Positions 32,936 through 44,866 of a stretch of DNA of 64,000 bases are shown in pieces; position 1 is the first letter of the stretch; every line of letters begins with the position of its first letter. The translations under genes were made by a program, and so were the position numbers. Origin of the DNA: Batkoa obscura. Its lineage: Eukaryota > Entomophthoromycota > Entomophthoromycetes > Entomophthorales > Batkoaceae. The stretch spans positions 1,550,001 to 1,614,000 of the forward strand of contig JASVEC010000006.1 of the NCBI GenBank assembly GCA_030770535.1, in the 5' to 3' direction. The notes under the pieces were generated by a model, which did no database searches, was not told the DNA's origin, and saw only the letters and a list, made by a program, of their open reading frames with translations.

Positions 32936-33840
32936 TTAAACTAATTTTTTAGTGACAAAAAAGCGGCGAAGGTGGGTAACTTGCCAATAGCAGACACCAA
33001 CCATAACAGCGATTTGAAGGATAATCCAATAAGTAAGTTTAGAGTTGATGGATTCAGATAAACTTAAGAATTGGTGTTCTTTTTCCTATTCAAAATCTTA
33101 GCAACTTTTTAAATGAACTTAAAATAATATTACTCTTTGGTATTCTTGCTCATAAAGAATATCATGTAACCAAGAGTTGACTACATGAATACGATCCTGA
33201 AGTTCTATATCAAATGTTAACATTTTGAAATATAAAATTATTGATTCTTTACTTGTAACTTTATCTGGCATATATTTTTCATCAATAGCATCAGATCCAA
33301 TAAAAAGATTTAAAGAGAATTTCTAAAAAATTGTTAGATAAAAATAAAATACAAGAAACTAAATATTACTATCTTATAATTATGGAACCAACCACCGTCT
33401 GGGTTACCAACGGCAATACATAATCTATGTTCACCATATTCATGGGTAGTGAAAGTGAATTGTCCGCTAGTTTTTAATTTTTGAGTTACTACTAAGTTAC
33501 CAGTGTTTTTTTCCTATTTGAATTAATCATGCATTTATTGTTTTTATAAATAAAACTTACAATAACATCAATTGAAACAGTGTATTTTTGGCTTTCTTGA
33601 TAAGTTTGGCTTTCTTCTATATACCCTTCGGCTTTGAATTTTCCTAATCAATTAATCTTAAATTTACATTTTTCCGCTTTGTTAATTATTATTACCAACT
33701 ACGACGGTATCATTTGGTAAGTCCTCAATAAAACATTTAGTTTCGGATCCGTTTAAATAAAAGTGAATGGAGTTGACTCCCGTTAAAAATAGTCCACAGG
33801 ATAAAGCGGCAATCGAAGTTAAATACTTGCTAAACTTCAT
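32936..33840 (-). CDS. p24 family cargo receptor (EMP24/GP25L type), ~236 aa
   Basis: Single-pass membrane protein of COPI and COPII vesicles. Five exons: 33696-33840, 33561-33643, 33370-33513, 33134-33322 and 32936-33085. Signal peptide (MKFSKYLTSIAALSCGLFLTG), then a GOLD domain beginning IHFYLNGSETKCFIEDLP and containing the conserved paired cysteine in EHRLCIAVGN. A coiled-coil linker follows, then a C-terminal transmembrane helix (IILQIAVMVGVCYWQV) and a short cytosolic tail HLRRFFVTKKLV. The tail has the Phe-Phe pair for COPII and a KKxx end for COPI retrieval, both classic p24 signals. Subfamily (Erv25, Emp24 or Erp) is not settled. Divergent from the L11 gene with ~160 bp between starts. 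Confidence 0.92.
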
Positions 33841-34002
33841 TTTAGTTTTGAAAAAGTTGATAACTTAAATTTGTTCATTCTCTATTATAAATTTAACAAG
33901 GATGGTGGCAATTTTGATTGGTGCGATTGGCTGGATTAAATTACAAGCATCCCATAAAGTTCTATCAAAATCAAAATCAAAGCCATTTTTTAATAAATTA
34001 CA

Positions 34003-34434
34003 ATGAGCAACAAAATAAGCAAATTAAAACTAATAGTCCCAGCAGGTAAAGCTTCACCCTCACCACCAGTAGGGCCTGCATTAGGTCAAAGGGGTATAAA
34101 ATCAATGGACTTCTGTAAACAATTTAATGACCGAACCAAAGATTTCGAAACTGGAGTACCTATCCCAGTAGTAATTAGTGTAAAACCAGACCGTACATTC
34201 AGTTTTATAAACAAAAGCCCACCAACATCATTTTTACTAAAAAGAGCAGCTGGGGTTGAAAAAGGGGCTTCCACCCCAGGCACCCAAGTTGTTGGTCAAG
34301 TGTCTTTGAAACATATCTATGAAATTGCCCTCATCAAACAACAAGATCCAAATTTAGCATCACTTTCATTAAGAAACATTTGTTCCGCTATTATAGGATC
34401 TGCTAAATCTGCCGGAATCAAGGTGGTTCATTAA
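34003..34434 (+). CDS. MRPL19: Mitochondrial ribosomal protein uL11m, 143 aa
   Basis: Bacterial-type L11 of the mitochondrial large subunit; it binds the GTPase-associated rRNA region. It shows the N-terminal L11 signature [24 protein letters not shown] with the Pro-Pro pair and GPALGQ motif, then [26 protein letters not shown], and the C-terminal rRNA-binding domain ([35 protein letters not shown]). Full family length, no separate presequence, intronless. The symbol is that of the yeast orthologue. Confidence 0.92.
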   Translation: MSNKISKLKLIVPAGKASPSPPVGPALGQRGIKSMDFCKQFNDRTKDFETGVPIPVVISVKPDRTFSFINKSPPTSFLLKRAAGVEKGASTPGTQVVGQVSLKHIYEIALIKQQDPNLASLSLRNICSAIIGSAKSAGIKVVH

Positions 34435-35152
34435 ATAGCTCTTTTTTTAGAATAAATAGAAGTAATTTATTAGGTTTTTTGAATTTAATTATAAGAATCA
34501 ATTATTTTTAAAGATTAAGTAATTTTAATAGCATTGGACACCATTTTTTAAATCGAACATTAGTCAATCAGCGAATTATTAAACGTTCAAAACAAATAGA
34601 TATTTAATAAATTATTGATTTTTCAATTTGTTTGACCACCTTAGAATTGGCTTTTATGTATAGCTTTATTTATAATAATGAAAAGCTTGGGTCATGTATA
34701 ACGTTGTAGAGCAAATAATTTATTTCAAATAAACTAGAAACACATATGATCATTAAAATTCAAATATCTAAGTTTTAAAAGCTATGACTATAAATATTGC
34801 TATAAACTTGCTTTTTAGATTTACAATCATATTAAAATAATTGTCAAAATTAAGATGAGTTTTGAATAATTAGCCAATCATTACAGAAGCTTGCCAACTT
34901 TTGAATGAAATTTAATAAAAAATTGGTAAATAATATCAGGAATCAGCTAAATTTTAGTCTATAAGCTTAAATCATTGGTTCTAATTTAAGCCAATCAAAG
35001 AGGATTGAATCAGATAACAACTTCAAACAATCTATGGGCTTTAAAGTTATAGCTCAATTTTAACAACATATAATTTTAAAAGTAAAAGGTAAAATATAAC
35101 AATAAATTGCGACTTAAATAGTTAATACTTTTTAAACAAGATACAAAAAAGA
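34435..35152. other. Intergenic, nothing recognised
   Basis: AT-rich spacer between two plus-strand housekeeping genes. No MITE, no open frame of note. Confidence 0.45.
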
Positions 35153-36053
35153 ATGGCCCAAAATATTGACCAAGCACAAAGTCCAAGCATTGCAGTAAAC
35201 AACGATACTGAAGTTTCCATTGAAAAACAAACTCCCGTTGAAAAACAAGTCACATTCGAAAAAGAGGTCGAATCAACAGAGCAAGAGGATCAAGAGGAAG
35301 ATATAGACACAATAGAAGACCCAGTTACTATATTTAGTAACCCTAATAATTTTAACATTAAGCATCCTTTGCAAAACGCATGGAGTTTTTGGTATGATTC
35401 ACCATCAAAGAAGAAAAGTTTGGCTTCTTGGTCTCAAAACCTAAAAAAAATCATTACCGTAGATACTGTAGAGGACTTTTGGGGGTATTGTTAGTTTTTC
35501 AGTATTTTGGTTTATTTTTAATATAATTTAACTAGAGTGTTTAATAACATTAGCAAAGCTAGTGAGCTTGCCAATGGGGCCAACTACCATCTTTTCAGGG
35601 AAGGAGTTAAACCAGAGTGGGAAGACAAGGCTAACTCACAAGGTGGAAAATGGGTATTTCAAGCCAAAAAAGGCAAATATGATATGGATAATTTATGGTT
35701 ATATACAGTAATTTATCTATTAAATTCACTTTATTTTTCTAAAAGAAATAATTTAGCTACTGGCATGTATTGGAGAAGCGTTTGATATCAATGACGAGTT
35801 AAATGGTGTAATTTTCTCAGCTCGTAGAGAGCTCTATAGAATATCAATATGGACTCGTAACTGTGATAACCAGGATTTAGTTACTGAGTTAGGGTAAGTA
35901 TAAGTAAAAAAAGTAATAAATTATCATATATTTAACATTGTTAGACACAAATTCAAAGAGGTATTAGGCATCAAGAGTGAGGCTATCGACTATACTTCTC
36001 ATTCAGATGGTGGGCTTAAGTATGCCAATAAAAATGGAAAATATACTATTTAA
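35153..36053 (+). CDS. Translation initiation factor eIF4E, ~249 aa
   Basis: Cap-binding subunit of eIF4F in the cytoplasm. Four exons: 35153-35484, 35536-35707, 35757-35893 and 35945-36053. An acidic N-terminal extension of ~70 residues precedes the fold. Core: HPLQNAWSFWYDSPS, DTVEDFWGVFNNI across the first intron, HLFREGVKPEWED, GGKWVFQAKKG, then LWLYTLLACIGEAFD across the second intron, NGVIFSARRELYRISIWTRN, HKFKEVLG and YTSHSDGG. The cap-sandwich tryptophans (in NAWSFW and KPEWED) and the acidic Glu after the second are present. All joins are in frame. Confidence 0.95.
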
Positions 36054-36844
36054 TAGGAGATAGTAAATTTAAAGTATGGATTAAAAAGGTTTCAATTTAA
36101 CTAAGTGTTTGTTTAGAATCGACTGTTTTTTATTATTGCATTTCCATAGTGAGACTCTTGTTTTCAGTACCCTTTTTTTCTTTCATTATCTTTTCTTCTC
36201 TTTTATAGAGCTTTTTTAATAAATTTTCAGCAAAAGTACTTGAATCAGAGCTTTTATAGATAACAATTTTGTCTTATTTTATAATATTATGTCAAGTTGA
36301 AATTTTTTCATTTACGTTTTAAAAACCGAAACTAAATTATCACCTATTGCAGAAACTACGCTTTAGGCTTCAACATAGTTAAAGTATAAGTTGTGTAGAA
36401 TTTAGAAACTTGATTTAACAAGTACTATTTGATGACTATACTGACTTTATATTGAGTACTTAACACTTAAGCCATATAAGATTTGGATAAACATTGTATA
36501 GACTTCATGTTTCATTTAAACCTTTATTATTTTCTTTTAATACTATCAACCAAAATGCGTAAAGAATCGAGATCATACAATAATAGCAAACCTAACATAC
36601 TTTCGTCTTAATAAAAAAGACCGATTAATATACTAACTTTCATTAAATAGCATAATACCAATTGCATGTTCTTAATAAGTAATAAATGTATGCTCGCTCT
36701 ATCAATTAAAATTCATTAATGTACAGTAATCATATCAATTTTAACCTATCAGTTATGTAATTACCCGATATAAAATTTGATAAAAAATAAACTTTATTTA
36801 GGATATTTATGATCTTCTATAAACCAGGACTCTATAATGCTCTA
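36054..36844. other. Convergent intergenic region
   Basis: Between the 3' ends of eIF4E and YTM1. No features are recognised beyond AT-rich DNA. Confidence 0.45.
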
Positions 36845-38501
36845 TTAAGATTGATTGAGGTTATTAGGCAACACTTTGAACAGCCTTAAGTTGGAATCTT
36901 CACCTCCGGAAGCGAGGATATCATCATACCAATCCATAGAAAGAACTTTGTTTTCAAATACCGGATGTTCATTAGATACGGTACGTGGATCAAACTTCTT
37001 AATTTCGGTATCTGAATGGCTCAATGAAAATTGTGGGGTTCTAGATCTTAAATCCCAGATCTTTAAGCTACCATCGTAACTACTGCTAGCCAAGCGGAAG
37101 CTATCGCTGTTATGGAACTTTACGGAGCTAACGAAATTTAAATGACCGGATAAAGTTAATTTTACAACATTAGATTCTAAGGAATAATTAAAAAAAGCTA
37201 TAATATAAAGTTAACTATTACCTTTAACTCTAGGGTCCCAAATTCTAATAATAGAATCAGTATGGCCAGATGCAAGTAAAGAATCACTACCAAAAGCTTG
37301 AGACAAAGAAAGAAATGGTTTTTCACAAGTTTTGGAGTGAATATTAGTAGCTGTAATGAGGTCCCATATCTTTAAAGAATGATCGAAGCCACCACTATAT
37401 AATATGTTTGAATCTTGATTACAATATTCAAGGCATTGAACTGGGCCAAAATGACCATTTAAAGTTAATTTGGAACCTTTAAAAGTCATTTCGCTATTCT
37501 TCCTTTTCTTATTTCCACTGTTTATAACTTCTTGTACTACTACATGCTCTGGATCTTCCTCTAAACTTGCTAAAGACCATATTTGGATTGTGCTATCGCT
37601 TGAAGCAGTTGCAAACTAGATGATCATAAATATAAACACTAAATTGTTATTATTATTGCTTACGTTTTTGTTGTTTGCTGATATAGATACGGACTCTATA
37701 CTTTTTTTATGCCCTTTAGCAGTATAGAAGGGTACGTAATTATCCTTTTCATCTTTCTATTTATAAACTAAGTAAAATAAACATAAATAAAAATCCAACT
37801 TACTTTCCAAGCAATTACTGTCTGGTCTTGAGATGCAGTTAAAAAGCTGACTTCTCCTTTAGAAAAAGTTAATAAATGAAAACAAATAGAAGATTCCAAA
37901 ATTACCATCTTCAACCCATTTCACCGATTTAATAGTAGAGTTATGACCTTTTAATGTTGCTATGCATTGGCTGCTTTTATCCCATACTCTTACTAAATTA
38001 TCATAAGATCCTGTTAAAATCAAACTAAAAAAATAAGTAATAGAGTAAGCTAAAAATTGGTTTACCCTTGGGAAGAAATATTGATAGAAGAAACCCAATC
38101 ATCATGTTTATAATCATTAAGTTGACTTGGAGGTAAAGTGGATTCAATTACTTCAATTTCTAATAATGCTTCCTAAAACTATAAATCTAGATGCCAGTTT
38201 TTAAATTGTTAGCTTACGGTTGATAAGTTCTTTATTGACATGAAAGTGGACAAGCTCGACTTAATAAAGTCTCCTTGATATAAGAATTCGAAGGGCACAG
38301 GGCGCTCTATAAATTATTAACAAGTTAAACCGATTTCCTTTTAAAATTACCTAACGCTAGTAAATGATTTACAATCTCTGATAAACCATATCTTTTCAAG
38401 TTGGTTGGTAAAAATAACGGGGCATCAGGTAAAGCATACTTTTCATTTCTAGTAAATAACTTTACTTGGACTTTAGAAATGTTTTCTTCATTTGATGCCA
38501 T
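36845..38501 (-). CDS. YTM1: Ribosome biogenesis WD40 protein Ytm1/WDR12, ~445 aa
   Basis: Subunit of the Nop7-Erb1-Ytm1 (PeBoW) complex for 60S maturation in the nucleolus. Eight exons: 38351-38501, 38218-38306, 38066-38172, 37906-38024, 37804-37856, 37664-37756, 37222-37615 and 36845-37176, which sum to an exact open frame. The N-terminal NLE-like domain begins MASNEENISKVQVKLFTR and includes ERPVPFEFLYQG. Then come WD repeats: DDWVSSI, LTGSYDNLVRVWD, FLTASQDQTVIAW, ATASSDSTIQIWSL, YSGGFDHSLKIWDL, ASGHTDSIIRIWD, ASSSYDGSLKIWDL and ASGGEDSNLRLF. The NLE domain is what the Rea1 MIDAS binds in yeast. Length matches the family. Confidence 0.93.
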
Positions 38502-38855
38502 CTTTGCTATCTTATTATTTCGAGAAAATTGAAATTAATTTATCAAAAAATGATTTTTAATTCAAATCTCTATTTTTATTTTTTTGCGATTCCTAAATTT
38601 TGGCTTGAAATTTTGGTTTTTTCGGACGTTTTTTACTGTCATATTACAGAAAAAGTTAAAATATCAAATTATACCTGGAAGTAAATGTTTTTACATATTC
38701 ATATAAAGACATATAAGCGTTTTATTTCCAAAAAAAATGAGAAAATGAGAAATCAGAAAGCCACCACAGTAAGCAAGGTCGAAGTCTGCTTTTAGAGTAA
38801 AAGTTCAAACAAAGATGATAATATAAAAAACACAACATGGCTTTATTAATAAATA

Positions 38856-39281
38856 TTAGTTTTTCTTCTTTACAACAACCTTCAAAACACTATCGTTCAT
38901 TTCATAAGTAAATCCATCATAAACGTATTTGTTAGGCAACTCCATACTCCTTGAGAAGGCATTAGAGGATGAAGAAAACGCATTACCGAATGAACTGGCC
39001 GACTGGGAGTTTGTATTAGAGTTTCCAGAAACCGATAGATGGTTAGCTAATAAGCTTACTTTCAAGTCATCTTTAGTAAACCCAGACACTTTTAATGTAA
39101 CTAATACCTCGTTATCTTTATCTTCGGTTTCAAAGCTAGGTTGAAAGCCAGTGTTGAAAGAGCTAAAGCTGTTAAAGTTTTGTTGAGCATCTGAAAAAGA
39201 GTTCATATTCTGTTGTATCATGTTCTTTACTTTGCCGTGAATATCAGTAGAAAATTGGTTAAAAAAATTAGGATTTGACAT
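38856..39281 (-). CDS. Small heat-shock protein (Hsp20/alpha-crystallin), 141 aa
   Basis: ATP-independent chaperone. The start at 39281 (MSNPNFFNQF) is preferred over the upstream in-frame ATG at 39332 because it avoids 17 residues of odd basic sequence. The N-terminal arm is Phe/Asn/Ser-rich (NSFSDAQQNFNSFSSF). The alpha-crystallin domain spans about residues 50-140: EDKDNEVLVTLKVSGFTKDD, LKVSLLANHLSVSG, and RSMELPNKYVYDGFTYEMND with the final strand VLKVVVKKKN. It lacks a clear I-x-I tail. Overall layout is close to yeast Hsp26/Hsp42-like proteins, but shorter. Confidence 0.85.
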   Translation of the reverse strand: MSNPNFFNQFSTDIHGKVKNMIQQNMNSFSDAQQNFNSFSSFNTGFQPSFETEDKDNEVLVTLKVSGFTKDDLKVSLLANHLSVSGNSNTNSQSASSFGNAFSSSSNAFSRSMELPNKYVYDGFTYEMNDSVLKVVVKKKN

Positions 39282-40405
39282 TTTAATTTGAAAGAATAAA
39301 AAATTGGCTCTTTTATATACCTTTCTTATCAATTCTGGTTTGGTAACACCCCCCGATTCATTAAATTACCAAGCTTTAAGTTTCAAAATTCGTTTTCATA
39401 AATTTGATAAATCTGATAAATTAGCTAGTTTTTTCATATAAGTTGACATTATCAAATGTAAATTCTTTTAGTTTGTTATGTTTGGGTATGTTTTTGAGCC
39501 AAAATTCGACCAACTTCTGCTTCAAAACATTATAACTAGCGAATGATGTTTTTACAGAATAATGTTTAGGATAGAAAAAAGGCGCCTCTAATCAAATAAA
39601 TCAGAGTGAGTGACCCCTTTTATTAGCGAAAAACTGGTTGGGATTAACAATACCAATTAAGGTTTCTACACCTTTAGAGATTGTTAAAATATACTAGATA
39701 AATAGCCATTCAACTCGTTTTTTTTCAAAATGACAAGTTGTTCTATTGAGCCATAGTAATGTGAGTTAGATCTGGTTACATCTTATTTTCAACATAAACT
39801 CATTATAGTGACTATCCAAAAACTACAATTTTTTGTTTTGTTTTGTTTTATATTTTAAATGACCCTTTAGTACTTTTAAATGTAAATATGCCAAAGTTTT
39901 TAAAAGGTCTAAAAACAAGCTTCAAGATAAAGAAAATATATTTCAAATTACAAACAATACATAAATACTAAAAGCCTGTTTATATTTTTAATAAGTTCTA
40001 TAGTGCTAATGTATGAACCACGCAATTTAATCATCATAAAAGGTAAACTATTCCACCCAACAATGCTACAATTTAAATATTACTGAAGGAAACATAAAAG
40101 GCAAAATAGAACTCCCTGTGGATTTTTGTACTCGTGGTATGGAAGGCTTTTCAGGCGTTTTGATTATTGACCTTTTTCCAAGATAATTTTTATTTGCTTG
40201 AGATTTCGTTTTCGTTAAGGATACCTTAATTTGTTAAGGGAGTATGTAAATTTTCCCTAAATTCGCAAACCCCTACGTAACTTTACTGCCTTACCTAATA
40301 TATAGCTAATATTATGGACTAATATTAAACATAATGTATTAAATCAACTAATGGAAGTAACAACAAAGACAAAAATACTTACCGTGTCTGACTGAGGGTT
40401 AATTT

Positions 40406-40510
40406 ATATGGAGGTGTTTTTTTGGCTTGATTATTTTTTCCATTTTTAAGCGCTATTTGAGCGGGAAGGTTGTTAGTGAAATTCTTAAACAAAAAAATAC
40501 ATCCCCATAT
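40406..40510 (-). mobile_element. MITE copy
   Basis: Reverse copy with ends ATATGGAGGTG and CATCCCCATAT and an intact core (AAGCGCTATTTGAGCGGGAA). Only TTAATTT is shared in inverted flanks. Confidence 0.92.
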
Positions 40511-41052
40511 GGCTATTATAGAATTTGTAAAATTAATACACTTTTAGAATATAGTTATATACTTATTCTAAAACTACCAGCTATCAGTATAAAAGTTGAA
40601 TAATTTTCAAAACATAAACTTATAGTATTTAACATATTAATTGAGTTATAAAATCGAGTCAACAGTTGGTAAAGTCAATTTTATTTCAAACAATAAAAAG
40701 TGTAGACTTGATACTATGTTTCATAAACAAGAGATCAATGGGATAAATAACCTTATTGTAACTATGATCATCCAAGGACAAGTATCACGAAAAGGGATAT
40801 CAACTCATATTATATTGTCGAATCTCATAATGGCAGGAATTATCAACCGCTAAAAAACACAGGAGTATTTAGCATCATGTGTTTTTTGACATTGGCTTTT
40901 CTGATGGAGATAATAGAAATAATTTATATATAGTTTGCAATTATATCAGGAATTGAAATAATAACTTAAGAAAGAGTAACTCCCCGATAAATTTCACTCC
41001 AAACAGTTACTAATCCTAAAATAGTACTCAGCAAACTAAATATTATACTTTC

Positions 41053-41265
41053 TCAACCTAAAAGTTTATGAATTTTCCTATAACTTGGTCCATAGGATGG
41101 TGTATGTAATAAATTCAACATAAAGATCCATGAAATTAATATAGTACTAATCAAGTGAACAATAAGAAATGGTCCAATGCCTTTATCAAGATAAGGTAAG
41201 CCACGAAAACAAGTAAATACTAAACAATAGATTACACCAAGCATGAGCCATGTATCAAAGCTTAA
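41053..41265 (-). pseudogene. Membrane-protein C-terminal fragment next to a MITE
   Basis: An open stretch on the minus strand reads KLSFDTWLMLGVIYCLVF, then RGLPYLDKGIGPFLIVHLI, a second hydrophobic helix and a polar end (HTPSYGPSYRKIHKLLG). It has good coding character: two membrane segments and a polar C-terminus. But it has no start of its own and runs back toward the MITE at 41271. It may be the last exon of a TLC-like or other multi-pass protein whose upstream part has been lost; I cannot name the family. Confidence 0.35.
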
Positions 41266-41270
41266 TTTCC

Positions 41271-41377
41271 ATATGGGGGTGTTTTTTTTGGTTTCATTAT
41301 TTTTTCCATTTTTTAAGCGCTATTTGAGTGGAAAGATTGTTAGTAAAATCCTTAAACACAAAAATACATCTCCATAT
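41271..41377 (-). mobile_element. MITE copy with inverted flanks
   Basis: Reverse copy with ends ATATGGGGGTG and TCCATAT. The left flank and the reverse complement of the right share CCAT ... ATCAAA ... CT ... TTTCC or TTCC against the ends, with small gaps. It abuts the membrane-protein fragment. Confidence 0.92.
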
Positions 41378-42907
41378 TGGAAGATTCTCTGAGTTTGATG
41401 GATTTCTATAAGTTCAAAGTTATCGGAACATATATAAGCAAATATACATTATTATTGCTTATCTTCTTTAGTAACACTTCCATTTTCAAAATTTAAATCT
41501 TCATTAGATTCTTTATTTTTCATACATTTTAGTTTGTTTAATCTTAGTTTAATATTAAAACAATTTTTTCATAGATCAACCACCTTGGATATTTATAGTA
41601 CATTAATACTCTACATTGTACGTCCTTCGCTTTTATTTAATCCCATGTTGATATTTAAATGAGATTTATACTGGTTTGAATGAACTATATGAATAACAAA
41701 GAATACAAAGAATATATATATAGTATATAATATGGAGAATTTGCTACACTATGGTCATTTTTAAATATTCGAAGATCTTTTATAGCCTTTATATTTATTA
41801 GGGTATTAGGATAAACTTTTCTTGCTTCAATTAGAATTTTAAGTTTTTTATGTGGTATTATTTCTGACGATTGATCTTTTAAGTAGTATACTTAGTCTAA
41901 AATTTCATAATACTACGACTCACTCATCTAGAAGCATCCCTTTAAAAATGATCCAGATGCCATGTTAACAACTTTTAACTAGTATTTAATTTTTTTACTC
42001 CCAAATACTGTGATTAATTTGCTTTGTTTTACGTCTCAAATGCAATCCCCCCCTGTCTTTGTAAACTGTTTTATAGCAGCAGCAGCAGCTCTACTGTGAC
42101 CTAATTTGTGGTAACTTTTAGTGCCAATAATATGCCTATTTGATTTTTTGAAGCCTGATCTTTAGGCTCTACCATGATTTTAGAAAAATTTTCTTCTTAA
42201 ATGAAAGGTTAGTCAGGCCGCAATAAGGTTGCAGCAGCTGTAAGGTAAAAAATAACAGTTGAAAACAAGTCAAGATCAAATCATAATTTAACACTAAAAT
42301 AAATTAATATAAATGTAGTTAACCTTGGTGTGAACAAATACATTAAAAATTAAAAATATTTTTTAACCACATCCAACTTACCTCAATTCCTCCCTTTGAT
42401 CGCTAGTTAACTACTTTCAAAAATTCCTTGAGAATTTAAATATTTGAGAATTTTCACTTTGCACAATTTTTAATAAAAATAATTAGAGTTAATGAATTAT
42501 CTAAAGATGGGTAAAACTCAATAAATTAGCAATTAAAATTAAAATTATATAGTTTGAGAAAACGATTAAAATAAATTAAGTCATTAATCGACTTTTATGT
42601 TTAACTTTATGTTTTATAAATGCTATTAAAACATTAAACGTTATGCTATTATGACTATGACAAGTTTAATTAAACAGTATGTAGGGCAATTTGTTTTAGT
42701 ATTTTAAAGCTATCATTTCTAATCTGAAATACCAAAATTAATTGCTCTGGATGCCGTTTAAATTTAATTTGTAATAACAAAGCCTTTCACCCAACATGAG
42801 TGAAACCAGTATAAGGAAGAAACAAAACTATTCTATGTCATTCAAATGATAACAGTATAAATAGTCCAAAATTTCTACTTTTCTTATAGTTTTATCTTAT
42901 TTTAAAT

Positions 42908-43156
42908 ATGAAATTTTTATCAATTATTACTTTTGCTACTGCTAGTATTTTAGCTGATACTGGTGCTTCTTCTGTTTCTTCTGCTGCTTCTTCTGCTGCT
43001 TCAGCTGTTTCTTCAGCTATTTCTTCCGCTGCTTCTGCAGGCTCTGCTTCTGGTTCCAAAGCTGCTTCCAAAGCTGCTTCTTTTGGTATGGCTGCTTCTA
43101 CCAATCCTTGGGTATATGCTGGTTTAGCTGGTATTTCAGCTTATTGTTTCCCTTAA
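42908..43156 (+). CDS. Ser/Ala-rich small secreted protein, 82 aa
   Basis: Signal peptide MKFLSIITFATASILA, then about 45 residues built almost only of Ser, Ala, Gly and a few Val or Lys (repeats of SSAAS type), then a hydrophobic C-terminal part (NPWVYAGLAGISAYCFP) with the only cysteine third from the end. The codons are strongly biased to GCT and TCT, making a pyrimidine-rich strand. A TATA-like TATAAATAG sits ~50 bp upstream. It resembles low-complexity secreted or cell-wall peptides by composition only. Intronless. Confidence 0.6.
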   Translation: MKFLSIITFATASILADTGASSVSSAASSAASAVSSAISSAASAGSASGSKAASKAASFGMAASTNPWVYAGLAGISAYCFP

Positions 43157-43768
43157 GTATTTTAGATTATTAAGTTAATAAAATGTTAATATACTAATTG
43201 ATGTATTCTTGGTTTTGTATATCTTTGATTTTGTAAGTAGTTGACATATTTTAATTATCCTTTTGTCACGCTATTATAACTATCAACTTTTTTAAATTAG
43301 CAGCAATAAAACAAGCAGTAATAAAACAAACGGTAGGTTGTTATCAAGGAATGATGGCGTTGTAAAGTTGAAATATCGAATATTAGCAAATAACTTTGGT
43401 TATTACTTGGTACTATGGTTGATGACTATTTATAAAACTCAATAATAGGATCAAAGGAAATTCTACTATTACAACTAATACAGTATTTTCAATTAGATAG
43501 TACTTATAAAAAGGTAGTGCAATTTAAATAGCTGTTTAGAAAGTTTTCAACAATTTTTCAAAAAAAACAAATGGAGATGTATTTTGTTTAGAATTTTACT
43601 GATAGCCTTTTCACTCAATTAGCGCTTAAAAATGGAAAAAGCGATGAAACCATAAAACATTCCATATTTTATTCAAAATTATATAAAAATTAATAGCTAA
43701 TAAAGCTTAATTTGAGTATAAATAAATAAACAAAATATCTAAAAAGTATTTTTACTTAATAAATAAAA
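43157..43768. other. Intergenic with one MITE
   Basis: Contains a drifted MITE at 43569-43667 and a short direct repeat (AAAACAAGCAGTAAT-like units around 43300-43330). No gene. Confidence 0.45.
43569..43667 (+). mobile_element. MITE copy, somewhat decayed
   Basis: Forward copy, a few bases short, with edges AAATGGAGATG and ATTCCATAT. The flanks show AATTTTT-C-AAAAAA on the left against the reverse complement AATTTTGAATAAAA on the right. Confidence 0.85.
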
Positions 43769-43769
43769 A

Positions 43770-44866
43770 CTAATACCTCTTTAAGTAGTAATTCTTGAAA
43801 ATAACTTGAGAATGATTGATATACTTACTGACTATATCACTATCGCTTTCAGAAAGTGTAATTGGACTTATATTTTTAAAACAGGATAACACAAAATTAG
43901 CAAGATAGACTGAGTTTATACAAGACTGAATACTCCAAATAACAATATCTACTAGTTTAAATTCAACATCCGATCCTTTACAATTGCCAACTATACCCAT
44001 CTATATCAAAGTTACAATTAGTAAGTTTCAAGTTAACTAAATCTAGACACAATTTAGGTAAAAACCTATAAAAACTCATTATCTAATGAAACACTTAAAG
44101 TTTTAATATAATAACTTAGCTTTTTTTTGGAATAATTTTCTTTTATTAGTAGCAATAAATTATTCTCTCTCTTAATGTCTAGATAGACAAGTGTTGTCAT
44201 ATTTAATATATAATATAAAAGATGTACTGTAATATGATTATAAAATTTACATATTAAATACTTTACCTTTAGAAACAATTGATTATTAATTTTTATTCTT
44301 GTCAAATAGTTAATATCTAATTCTAATTTTTTTAAATTGAATATTCCATAAAATAATACTGTAGAATTATGAGCAATATAAAGTATATTAAGCTTCAGAT
44401 AATTATTTAAATTAAAACAAATACCTTCCGGATACTTTCCATCAATATATCCGATAAGTAATTGATTTAAGTTTGGAAATAACTTGTTTAATAGACAATC
44501 AAATCTATAAACTCTGATATTAATATGAATCAATTTCAATCTTAAATTGCTAAATCTATTGAGTAGATTCTCCAAACATATTACTATATCAATATAGTAT
44601 TGTCAAAATATTTAAGTAATAGTTAATGGTAAATTGGGCGCTACTACACTTATAAAATAATTATATACTTGATGAACCTCTAAATGGTTTAAATTCTTCA
44701 ACAATTCTTTTATACAAATTTCATGACTCAAAATATATTCTTTCATTGCCCTATTATCAATTACAGTTATATAATATAAGCCTACTAATCGAGCATGTTT
44801 TAAATCAAGTTGATTTTTTATATAATAATTCAAATATAAATAAAGCTTCTTGCAATTTGGATACAT
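43770..44866 (-). pseudogene. Leucine-rich-repeat (F-box/LRR-like) protein, fragmentary
   Basis: Three minus-strand open stretches (44612-44866, 44066-44575 and 43770-44000) read like consecutive parts of one protein of the leucine-rich, RNI-like type: YPNCKKLYLYLNYY, LLKNLNHLEVHQVY, then LFPNLNQLLIGYIDG, LNILYIAHN, IFNLKKLELDINYLTRI and NMTTLVYLDI. The N/L/I-rich repeats of ~25 residues fit this class. The stretches are separated by stops and frame changes, and I could not find convincing introns between them, so the gene is probably decayed. A short GT...AG intron solution cannot be excluded. Confidence 0.4.

Larger units (their letters stand above)
39282..42907. other. Gene-poor stretch with two MITEs
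   Basis: About 3.6 kb. It holds MITEs at 40406 and 41271 and a short membrane-protein fragment at 41053-41265. A 70-codon plus-strand frame at 40641-40853 is not supported. A C-rich run of seven Cs and four CAG-type triplets lie near 42049 and 42077. Confidence 0.5.

Noticed and set aside
40641-40853. 70-codon plus-strand frame
   Set aside because: No family resemblance or regulatory context, begins and ends in featureless DNA.
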